From assembly GCA_031259365.1 (NCBI GenBank), contig JAIRLP010000076.1:1-5762 (forward strand): a stretch of 5,762 bases of DNA, given 5' to 3'. A program made the position numbers and the translations under genes. Positions 1 through 5,144 of this stretch are shown here, piece by piece. Below the pieces are notes generated by a model, which worked only from the letters and a program-made list of their open reading frames with translations, was not told the DNA's origin and ran no database searches. This stretch comes from Rickettsiales bacterium. Its GTDB lineage: Bacteria > Pseudomonadota > Alphaproteobacteria > Rs-D84. Within the stretch, counting starts at the first letter, position 1, and the number at the start of each line of letters is the position of its first letter.

Positions 1-294
1 GGTTTCATGCGCAGCATTATCATTCTTTTTAGGACGGTTCAGTTTATCATTAATGGTTACATTGATTGCCAGATCGCGAGCCATGGTATTCACTGTATCC
101 ATGTCACCATGGTCCATAAAATTAACCATCGTCGTAATTTCACCGGCCAAATTACGAGCCATTGTTGAATGAACCCTGGTCCAGTGATTGCCAAAGAACG
201 CATTGGCCACGATTCCCAACGCAATCATCAGTGGGATCAAGACCATTAAAATTGTACGCCACAAGAAGCTGCGAGGAATAAGTCTCAGTTTCAT
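1..294 (-). CDS. EnvZ-like sensor histidine kinase, N-terminal part (cut by window edge)
   Basis: Only the first 98 residues are present; the HAMP, dimerisation and ATPase domains would lie beyond the left edge. The start is a basic cytoplasmic tail (MKLRLIPRSFLWR), followed by one hydrophobic membrane segment at about residues 12-34. The stretch FFGNHWTRVHSTMARNLAGE then begins the periplasmic sensor region. From family knowledge, this FF..HW.RV....AR.LAGEI pattern after the first membrane helix is typical of alphaproteobacterial EnvZ-like kinases paired with OmpR-type regulators. The ATG at 292-294 shares one base with the TAA of the upstream regulator (TAATG), and a strong Shine-Dalgarno (AAAGGAGA, 301-308) sits 6 nt away, so translation is probably coupled. 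The protein would sit in the inner membrane and phosphorylate the neighbouring regulator. The signal sensed cannot be told from this part. Confidence 0.85.
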   Translation of the reverse strand, partial: MKLRLIPRSFLWRTILMVLIPLMIALGIVANAFFGNHWTRVHSTMARNLAGEITTMVNFMDHGDMDTVNTMARDLAINVTINDKLNRPKKNDNAAHET

Positions 295-947
295 TATAGC
301 TCTCCTTTATTTGCGGGCGGTGTTACCTGAACTAATTTGTATCCTTTGCCACGCATTGTTATTATATCTATGTTGGATAATACACCATTTAACTTGGTCC
401 GCAAGCGTTTTGCAACCATCGGTGCGGCCGGTGCGCTGTTGCCCATTGGCGCCAGCAACTGTTGCATCAGCTTTTTTTCTTCACCGGATAATCCCAGCAG
501 TTTTGGTTGATTTCCAGAATCTATCACAAAGAATTCATTATCAACGCACGCTAATCCATCAGGAAGTTTGGTATCCGCCACAGCAGATGTCTTTATAATG
601 TTATTCAGCCGCAATACCAGTTCCTTTAACTGAAAAGGTTTGGCCAGGTAATCATTAGCGCCACCAGACAGACCATCAATGGCATTTTCCGGACCAGATA
701 AAGCCGTCAGCATTAATATAGGGGTTTGATCACCCGCGGATCGCAAGGATTTTAGAAAACCTAGACCGTCCATACCTGTCATCATTCTGTCCAGAACAAT
801 GGCGTCTACCTTGACCTTTTGCAAGATGTCGGCCCCAGCTTCGGCGCTTTGGGCGTCCAGCGTGGCGAAACCTTCGGATCGCAACCCTTTGGCCAAGGTA
901 TTGCGCAGCATATGGTCATCATCAATTATCAAAACCGTCTTGTTCAT
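294..947 (-). CDS. OmpR-family response regulator with shortened winged-helix domain
   Basis: This 217-residue protein has an N-terminal receiver domain (about 1-120) with all key residues visible: acidic pocket D9-D11, phospho-acceptor D53 in VLDRMMTGMDG, T81, Y100 and K103 in DYLAKPF. The C-terminal part matches an OmpR-type winged helix: LSGEE at 153-157, RLRTKL at 181-186, and the wing ITMRGKGYKL at 196-205. The distance from the conserved Glu (E157) to the RLR motif is 24 residues, against 42 in E. coli OmpR as I recall that sequence. The stretch that normally forms the second helix and loop is therefore mostly absent and replaced by MGNSAPAAP. It is the probable phosphorylation partner of the EnvZ-like kinase that overlaps its stop codon. 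DNA binding may be altered. The ATG at 945-947 fits the receiver start; no close Shine-Dalgarno is evident. Confidence 0.92.
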   Translation of the reverse strand: MNKTVLIIDDDHMLRNTLAKGLRSEGFATLDAQSAEAGADILQKVKVDAIVLDRMMTGMDGLGFLKSLRSAGDQTPILMLTALSGPENAIDGLSGGANDYLAKPFQLKELVLRLNNIIKTSAVADTKLPDGLACVDNEFFVIDSGNQPKLLGLSGEEKKLMQQLLAPMGNSAPAAPMVAKRLRTKLNGVLSNIDIITMRGKGYKLVQVTPPANKGEL

Positions 948-978
948 TGCTAGATTGTATATCCCGTTTATGTTCTAC

Positions 979-984
979 AGTATA
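979..984 (-). promoter_or_regulatory. Possible -10 element for the two-component operon
   Basis: On the minus strand TATACT lies about 31 nt upstream of the regulator's start codon, in an AT-rich stretch. A TTTAAT about 16 bp further upstream is a poor -35 match. This is the best promoter-like site in the 68 bases between the gene and the repeat element, but the call is weak. Confidence 0.35.
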
Positions 985-1015
985 ATGAATTTTCTAAAGA
1001 ATTAAAGGGCGATTT

Positions 1016-1048
1016 AGGATCAGGCTTCAATAAATAATGGTTTCAATG
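1016..1048 (+). repeat. Left terminal inverted repeat
   Basis: This 33-nt arm begins AGGATCAGGC and ends TTTCAATG. It matches the reverse complement of 1252-1284 at 29 of 33 positions, with mismatches at arm positions 4, 9, 24 and 26 and no gaps. The core CTTCAATAAATAAT is identical in both arms. Confidence 0.8.
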
Positions 1049-1135
1049 CGACAGAAAAATTAAAGAAAGAGCAAGTGTTTTCGCGAAGGCTGTATACTAT
1101 ACGGACAAGCGGAAATGCGAAGTTATTTATTTAAT

Positions 1136-1252
1136 TTATCGCCGTTGCAACGCAATGCGGGTAAAATCACCCATTGCATCGTCAAATCGCCTTAGCGTAT
1201 TCATATACGCTCGCATCGTTTTTCCTTGCACTGTGCGACTTTCCCTACGCAC
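1136..1252 (-). CDS. Possible small ORF inside the inverted-repeat element
   Basis: On the minus strand a GTG at 1250-1252 opens a 38-codon frame ending in TAA at 1136-1138. Its C-terminal half reads RRFDDAMGDFTRIALQRR, a protein-like, strongly basic and amphipathic stretch. The frame is open further upstream through the right terminal repeat, so the real beginning, if any, is uncertain; an ATG at codon 13 is another option. There is no convincing Shine-Dalgarno. I do not recognise the product. The same bases form perfect hairpins, so this may be RNA structure or a decayed gene end carried by the repeat rather than a translated gene. Confidence 0.25.
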   Translation of the reverse strand: MRRESRTVQGKTMRAYMNTLRRFDDAMGDFTRIALQRR

Positions 1253-1284
1253 ATTGAACCTATTATTTATTGAAGTCTGACCCT
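1252..1284 (-). repeat. Right terminal inverted repeat
   Basis: This is the partner of the 1016-1048 arm, with 29 of 33 bases complementary. Its outer end stops 12 bases short of the stop codon of the secreted-protein gene, so transcription of that gene would run straight into the element. An RNA containing both arms could fold into a long stem of about 33 bp. Confidence 0.8.
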
Positions 1285-1296
1285 CGCTCCGTTTGT

Positions 1297-2244
1297 TTAT
1301 TTTTGCATTGGTTCTACTGCATATTCTCCGGGCTGGATAGTTTGCATTCCGTTCCCAACCGCTGATCGCATGCCGTATTCGCTGTCGGATGCTGCTTTGA
1401 ATTTCATTCCGCTGTTGGAATATTCGGTCTTGAACAATGCGTAACCTGTCCCGCCGCCGGATGTTGACCCCTGCAACCCAAATGAATAGTATCCGCCAAT
1501 AATGCCATAATCCAAATCAATATAGTCAATGTTCATCATCAAAGACACGTTGGTCATACCGTCAGATGTCATATTGCACGTAAATTCACGATTAACCAAA
1601 GTCGCCTGAGAATTAACAGGAACAACAATATCCATCACAGTTGGCTCACATCTGCGATCAATACCATTTACCAAGAATTCATAAGTCATGCCAACAGTTG
1701 CCTTGGATAAACCTGTGGATACATTCACTTGGGATACAGTTGCTTTTGGAATTTTAACCATTGCATTTGCGATACCAGCGCGGACTGGAAAGGAAATGCC
1801 GGATTGCAAACAGCTGCGGTTGAATGGGTCGGCTTCGCAGATATAAACACGCGAATGAGAATTCATCATAAACATGTTTGAAAGGCTGTTGAACAAGAAT
1901 GTACGCGTGATACGATCGTTCAAACGCGTGCAACCAAAATCACGGCAAATAACAACCGGGCGGTCCGTAAACTGTGCGCCACCAAACATATTATATTCCA
2001 ATTGGCGCGCATCTTGGATATTTTGATCGTAATTTAAACTGTCTGCACGTTCCATAAAATGGTTTTCTGGAATAAAGTTCGGATCATCGGGATAAGCATA
2101 ATAAGACTGCACAGGCGTTTCTGTGTATACTGTCTGAAAGCTGGTATCTTCATAATAACTATTGTTGTCATAATAGCCGTTATTTGCACTGGACGCGCCT
2201 ATGACAAACAGGCCCAAAAAAGCTGTAAAAATGAGTTTTTGCAT
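1297..2244 (-). CDS. Secreted tyrosine-rich six-cysteine protein of unknown function
   Basis: The 315-residue product starts with a classic Sec signal peptide (MQKLIFTAFLGLFVIGASSA), with likely signal-peptidase I cleavage after A20. There is no lipobox Cys, so it is not a lipoprotein. The mature N-terminus (21-51) is rich in Tyr, Asn and Ser and looks disordered. The rest holds six cysteines: C100 and C105 (ICRDFGC), C136 and C145 (ICEADPFNRSC), C199 and C223. The even number and export suggest disulfides. There is a Gly/Ser run near 259-267 (GSTSGGGTG) and no further membrane helix. The start is supported by AGGAAAGG 7 nt upstream. I do not recognise a family; a periplasmic or surface-associated role is inference from the signal peptide only. 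The gene appears monocistronic and divergent from the ruvB series. Confidence 0.85.
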   Translation of the reverse strand: MQKLIFTAFLGLFVIGASSANNGYYDNNSYYEDTSFQTVYTETPVQSYYAYPDDPNFIPENHFMERADSLNYDQNIQDARQLEYNMFGGAQFTDRPVVICRDFGCTRLNDRITRTFLFNSLSNMFMMNSHSRVYICEADPFNRSCLQSGISFPVRAGIANAMVKIPKATVSQVNVSTGLSKATVGMTYEFLVNGIDRRCEPTVMDIVVPVNSQATLVNREFTCNMTSDGMTNVSLMMNIDYIDLDYGIIGGYYSFGLQGSTSGGGTGYALFKTEYSNSGMKFKAASDSEYGMRSAVGNGMQTIQPGEYAVEPMQK

Positions 2245-2251
2245 ATCAAAA

Positions 2252-2259
2252 CCTTTCCT
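2252..2259 (-). promoter_or_regulatory. Ribosome binding site overlapping a small palindrome
   Basis: AGGAAAGG on the minus strand lies 7 nt before the ATG at 2242-2244 and decides this start. Bases 2254-2259 and 2265-2270 form a perfect 6-bp inverted repeat (TTTCCT/AGGAAA, 5-nt spacer) covering the Shine-Dalgarno and touching the predicted -10 box. Confidence 0.6.
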
Positions 2260-2269
2260 ATATAAGGAA

Positions 2270-2299
2270 ACTTTAGAACATTTGCGGGAATCATGTCAA
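2270..2299 (-). promoter_or_regulatory. Sigma-70-type promoter for the secreted-protein gene
   Basis: A perfect -35 TTGACA (2294-2299) and a -10 TAAAGT (2270-2275, four of six consensus bases) are separated by 18 bp on the minus strand. Transcription would start near 2263, giving a leader of about 19 nt with the ribosome binding site in its first half. Confidence 0.55.
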
Positions 2300-2323
2300 A
2301 GCAAAAATTAGGCCCCGGCCGTA

Positions 2324-2341
2324 TCCCGGCGAAAGCCGGGA
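2324..2341. repeat. REP-like GC-rich hairpin with GAAA loop
   Basis: TCCCGGC and GCCGGGA pair perfectly over 7 bp around a GAAA tetraloop in the middle of the divergent intergenic region, with further GC-rich pieces close by (GGCCCCGGCC at 2311-2320, GCCCGGCAC at 2361-2369). The form CCCGGC-GAAA-GCCGGG followed by AAT resembles dispersed intergenic palindromes in many proteobacterial genomes. It lies upstream of both genes, and no T-run follows, so it is not a terminator of either. It contrasts with the AT-rich DNA around it. Confidence 0.6.
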
Positions 2342-2407
2342 ATCGGTGTATAAAATTTATGCCCGGCACGCAGTCACAAGATACTGATGAAATAAATAAG
2401 ATTTATC

Positions 2408-2437
2408 TTGAATTCTTTACCACAGATGTTCTATAAC
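2408..2437 (+). promoter_or_regulatory. Likely promoter of the plus-strand gene series
   Basis: TTGAAT (2408-2413) and TATAAC (2432-2437) are separated by 18 bp, placing a start near 2444, just before the ribosome binding site AAGGAAGG (2448-2455). This would drive the series from 2463 to beyond the right edge. An alternative -10, TATAAA at 2440-2445, lies too close to the Shine-Dalgarno to be preferred. Confidence 0.5.
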
Positions 2438-2462
2438 TGTATAAAATAAGGAAGGTGAACAA

Positions 2463-3122
2463 ATGGTCGATATTATAATTACTGGTGAATCTGGGAAATT
2501 ACATGCTGTGTATCATAAATCCGCGAACGAAGCAGCCCCGCTGGCCGTTGTTTTGTCAGGTAATCCGCGTCAGAAATATCATATGAATGATCGTGTGTCT
2601 TATGCGGCATTCCGTGCATTTATGGATTGTGGTTTTTCTGTGTTGCGTTTTGATTATCGCGGCGTGAATGATTCCGAAGGTTCGATTGGAACCACCGCGG
2701 ACAACATGCTGGATATTGCGACTGTGATCGACTGGATCCAAAACCATAACGAAGACAGCGACAAGATCTGGTTGGCTGGACATCAGTTGGGTGCTTGGTA
2801 TGTGTTACAGGCCATGATGCGTCGCCCAGAAGTATCCGGATTTGCATTGATATCCCCTGACCCATCTGTTTCTGACTTTGCATTTTTATCCCCGCGTCCA
2901 AATCGTGGCTTGTTGATCCAGGGTGCGGCTGAATCCGAAGATGCAAAATCATTTGCAACTCATTTAACTCAGGTATTAAAGAAACAGGCTCAGATTGATT
3001 TGGAAACAATCCGTATTAAAAATGCAACCGAAAATTATGAGCAGCCCGCTGACTTGCGTCAAATGTATAATGACTTGAAAGCATACGTTGGTCGTGAAAA
3101 CGCCGAAGGAACATTGTTGTAA
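2463..3122 (+). CDS. Alpha/beta-hydrolase-fold protein, probable pseudoenzyme
   Basis: This 219-residue cytoplasmic protein has the layout of the alpha/beta hydrolases I know from Alphaproteobacteria (COG2945-like): FRAFMDCGFSVLRFDYRGVNDSEG at about 50-73, DWIQ near 90, the elbow region WLAGHQLGAW at 103-112, MRRPEVSGFALISP at 119-132, and FLSPRPNRGLLIQG at 141-154. Relatives have GFSFG at the elbow; here it is G106-H-Q108-L-G110, so the nucleophile Ser is Gln. The usual histidine in ANHFF is replaced (ATENY, around E190), and the Asp loop reads GAAESED (154-160). The fold is kept while the triad is gone, so a binding or scaffold role is more likely than hydrolysis. Ribosome binding site AAGGAAGG lies 7 nt upstream. 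One base separates its stop from the ruvB start, so the two are co-transcribed. Confidence 0.85.
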   Translation: MVDIIITGESGKLHAVYHKSANEAAPLAVVLSGNPRQKYHMNDRVSYAAFRAFMDCGFSVLRFDYRGVNDSEGSIGTTADNMLDIATVIDWIQNHNEDSDKIWLAGHQLGAWYVLQAMMRRPEVSGFALISPDPSVSDFAFLSPRPNRGLLIQGAAESEDAKSFATHLTQVLKKQAQIDLETIRIKNATENYEQPADLRQMYNDLKAYVGRENAEGTLL

Positions 3123-3123
3123 A

Positions 3124-4113
3124 ATGGACAATAACGAAAGATTTTTGGATCCTAATATCCCAGACGAGCTTGCTTCGTCAATACGCCCTAAGCGTCTTGG
3201 GGATTTTGTCGGTCAGACTGATTTAAAACAAAACTTGTCGGTGTTTATTTCTGGCGCGCGTTCTCGTGGCGAAGCCATGGATCACGTTTTGTTATATGGT
3301 CCCCCGGGATTGGGTAAAACCACGCTGGCACACATTGTCGCAAATGAATTGGGAACAAACTTTCGCGCAACCGCGGCGCCCATGTTGACCAAGCAAGGCG
3401 ATCTGGCGGCAATCCTGACATCACTAGAACCAAATGATGTTTTGTTTATTGATGAAATTCATCGTTTGCCAACTGCGATCGAAGAAGTTCTTTATTCTGC
3501 AATGGAAGATTTCAAATTGGATATCATGCTGGGCGAAGGGCCAAGTGCAAAATCGGTTCGCATTGATCTGCCGCCGTTCACATTGGTTGGCGCGACAACG
3601 CGTACCGGTTTATTATCTAATCCATTGCGCGACAGATTTGGGATTGATTTGCGTTTGACGTTCTATTCGCCAGAAGATCTGGCAAACATTATTACGCGCA
3701 GTGCCGATATCTTGGGTATTCCAATTGATAAATCTGGCGCTTTGGCCTTGGCCAGCAGTGCCCGCGGTACCCCGCGTATTGCAAACAGATTGTTAAAGCG
3801 CGCCCGTGACTTTGCCACTGCAACAAACAGCCGAACTATTTCCGGCGACACAATTAAAACCACCCTGTTCCAGTTAAAGGTTGATAAGTGCGGTCTGGAT
3901 GAAATTGATCGCGAATATCTTAACGCGATTATCAAACATTTTGCGGGCGGTCCGGTTGGTATTGAAAATCTGGCGGCGATTTTGTCAGAACCAACTGATA
4001 CAATTGAAGATGTTATTGAACCGTATTTAATGCAACAAGGCTTTATCCAGCGAACCCCACGTGGTCGTGTGGTAACAGCAGCTGGTTATGCACATTTGGG
4101 ATTAAAAAAATAA
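3124..4113 (+). CDS. ruvB: RuvB, Holliday junction branch-migration ATPase
   Basis: RuvB is the hexameric AAA+ motor that, loaded by RuvA, drives branch migration of Holliday junctions during recombination and fork repair. The 329 residues show the whole protein: N-terminal SIRPKRLGDFVGQ (19-31), Walker A GPPGLGKTT (59-67), Walker B LFIDEIH with D110/E111, the RuvA-contacting beta-hairpin around 131-148, sensor 1 GATTRTG (156-162), arginine finger R171 in LRDRFG, sensor 2 RGTPRIANR (214-222), and a C-terminal winged helix ending in QRTPRGRVVTAAGYAHLG. ATG 3124 is chosen because family members begin shortly before this N-terminal motif; a TTG at 3088 would add 12 residues lying inside the upstream gene. 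A GAAGGA at 3105-3110 is a rather distant ribosome site, so coupling to the upstream gene is likely. No ruvA or ruvC is in the window. Confidence 0.97.
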   Translation: MDNNERFLDPNIPDELASSIRPKRLGDFVGQTDLKQNLSVFISGARSRGEAMDHVLLYGPPGLGKTTLAHIVANELGTNFRATAAPMLTKQGDLAAILTSLEPNDVLFIDEIHRLPTAIEEVLYSAMEDFKLDIMLGEGPSAKSVRIDLPPFTLVGATTRTGLLSNPLRDRFGIDLRLTFYSPEDLANIITRSADILGIPIDKSGALALASSARGTPRIANRLLKRARDFATATNSRTISGDTIKTTLFQLKVDKCGLDEIDREYLNAIIKHFAGGPVGIENLAAILSEPTDTIEDVIEPYLMQQGFIQRTPRGRVVTAAGYAHLGLKK

Positions 4114-4116
4114 CCA

Positions 4117-4124
4117 AAGGGGAG
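4117..4124 (+). promoter_or_regulatory. Strong ribosome binding site of the interrupted alarmone hydrolase
   Basis: AAGGGGAG lies just after the ruvB stop and 3-7 nt before the ATG at 4128. It fixes that ATG as the true start and so places the TAG at 4152-4154 inside the gene rather than upstream of it. Confidence 0.7.
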
Positions 4125-4127
4125 AAA

Positions 4128-4637
4128 ATGGAAAAGACGGTTAAGGCAATTTAGTTCGCAGAACAAGCGCATCAGAACCAGACCAGAAAAGAATCCGGCC
4201 TTCCTTATATCGTGCACTGTTTCAATGTTTATTCCATTGTAAAGAAATACAAACACGACAGTAAAAACATGGATGATATCTGTGCGATGTGTATCTTGCA
4301 TGATTGTCTGGAAGATACAGATACAACCCGCGACCAGTTGTGTGATTTATTTGGTTGTATGGTTGCAGATACGGTCTTTGAATTAACCAATGACCAAGAA
4401 GAAATTGAAAGAATTGGCAAACAGGCTTATCTGGATAAAAAGCTGTTGGCCCTTTCTAATTATGCATTGGCGATTAAATTGGCGGACATGTTGGCAAATA
4501 TAACAGATGCACCAACCGAAGATCTGTTGAAACGGATTTCACATCATATTAGTTTCTTGAAAAGCAACCGTGAATTAACAGGTTCCCAGGGAAAGATTGT
4601 CAACCACATAGAACAAGTTTTGCATGCAGCGGTTTAA
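4128..4637 (+). pseudogene. MESH1-like small alarmone hydrolase (HD domain) with in-frame TAG at codon 9
   Basis: Read through one TAG (4152-4154), this is a 169-codon HD-domain protein of the SpoT/MESH1 hydrolase type, which removes the 3'-pyrophosphate of (p)ppGpp. In read-through numbering it shows FAEQAH (10-15), TRKESGLPYIVH with H30, LHDCLEDTDTT with H58-D59 and E62-D63, FG at 75-76, and IKLADMLANI with D120. Human MESH1 has H35, H61-D62, E65-D66 and D122 by recall, so spacing and residues agree. The codon before FAEQAH is TAG, in a helix that is part of the conserved fold. No frameshift is present and the remaining frame is intact to a TAA. A GTG at 4212 would keep H30 as residue 2 but has no ribosome site and loses the first helix. 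It sits 14 nt after ruvB and 18 nt before the Nudix gene. Options are recent pseudogene, base error, or TAG read-through. Confidence 0.85.
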
Positions 4638-4655
4638 AAGATAAAAGACATCAAG

Positions 4656-5144
4656 ATGACGATCCCAATTATTAAGGTTTTAACGGAAGATTCTTTGGGA
4701 TTACCAGTATCCAAAAAAGAAATAACTAGACAGCGCGTAACGGCGCATGTTATTTTGTCGGATGACCAAGATAGAATTGCGTTATTCTGTCCCCACGGAA
4801 AAACAGGATACAGATTGCCAGGTGGCGCGGTTGAGGAAGGGGAATCTTATGCGATTGCGGCTGTGCGGGAAGTAATGGAAGAAATCCAAGCGGTTATTGA
4901 TGTTGATCCGGAACCAATCTGTCAAATTGTGTCGATAAAAAAAGCAGAAGGATTAAAGCAAATCAGTTTTATTTTGACTGCAAAGCTAAGAGAGATTGAA
5001 TCCAACAAGCAAGATATAAAGTGGTTGACTTCTGACGCCGCAATTGATTTATTACGGAATCAGAAACCTAAAGCTTATAAAAAGACGTTCCGTCAAGCGC
5101 GTGATTTAACCGCACTGGAATATACAAAAGGAAAGAAAATATGA
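4656..5144 (+). CDS. Nudix-family hydrolase
   Basis: Nudix proteins cleave nucleoside diphosphates linked to another group, using Mg bound by the Nudix-box glutamates. The 162-residue product has the fold's opening strand TAHVILSDDQDRIALF (29-44), the lead-in GYRLPGGAVEEGE, and a nearly complete Nudix box: G57, E63, R71-E72, E75-E76. The family pattern ends EExGU, and here it is EEIQA, with Gln replacing Gly at 78. After the box come strands around 87-110 and a helical C-terminus rich in Lys and Arg. The substrate cannot be read from the sequence. Next to an alarmone-hydrolase gene, nucleotide clean-up is a reasonable guess but only that. The ATG at 4656 has a weak ribosome site (AAAAGA about 8 nt upstream). 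The last 4 bases overlap the next gene (ATGA). Confidence 0.9.
   Translation: MTIPIIKVLTEDSLGLPVSKKEITRQRVTAHVILSDDQDRIALFCPHGKTGYRLPGGAVEEGESYAIAAVREVMEEIQAVIDVDPEPICQIVSIKKAEGLKQISFILTAKLREIESNKQDIKWLTSDAAIDLLRNQKPKAYKKTFRQARDLTALEYTKGKKI

Larger units (their letters stand above)
1016..1284. mobile_element. 269-bp MITE-like element bounded by 33-bp imperfect inverted repeats
   Basis: This fills most of the 349-base gap between the response regulator and the secreted-protein gene. The two ends (1016-1048 and 1252-1284) are inverted copies of each other with 29 of 33 positions identical. Internal structure includes the palindrome CGTTGCAACG (1143-1152), a hairpin pairing GCAATG with CATTGC across a 17-nt interval near 1153-1178, a perfect 7-bp stem AGCGTAT/ATACGCT with loop TCAT (1194-1211), and a stem TGTGCG/CGCACA (1232-1253). 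No transposase is present and I see no clear target-site duplication. The size, terminal repeats and intergenic position fit a non-autonomous miniature element, but a structured RNA or a two-copy inverted intergenic repeat are alternatives. Confidence 0.5.

Noticed and set aside
188..598. Open frame on the plus strand opposite the response regulator
   Set aside because: It lies wholly over the well-supported kinase and regulator genes on the other strand, and its translation shows no recognisable domain.
1194..1224. Rho-independent terminator on the plus strand (7-bp stem then T-run)
   Set aside because: The stem is AT-rich, the five T residues start several bases after the stem, and no plus-strand gene precedes it.
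2324..2341. REP-like hairpin as a terminator
   Set aside because: It lies upstream of both divergent genes and is not followed by a T-run on either strand.
3088..3123. TTG start for RuvB adding 12 residues
   Set aside because: The extra residues lie inside the upstream gene in another frame and do not look like a RuvB N-terminus; the ATG at 3124 gives the family's usual length.
4152..4154. TAG as a selenocysteine- or pyrrolysine-type recoding site
   Set aside because: Selenocysteine uses TGA. The position is not a catalytic one in the family, and nothing for pyrrolysine use is in the window; ordinary mutation or suppression is simpler.
4212..4637. GTG at 4212 as a normal start of the alarmone hydrolase
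   Set aside because: There is no ribosome site before it, and the in-frame codons upstream encode conserved family sequence (FAEQAH, TRKESGLPYI) behind a strong ribosome site at 4117-4124. It remains possible only as a weak restart.
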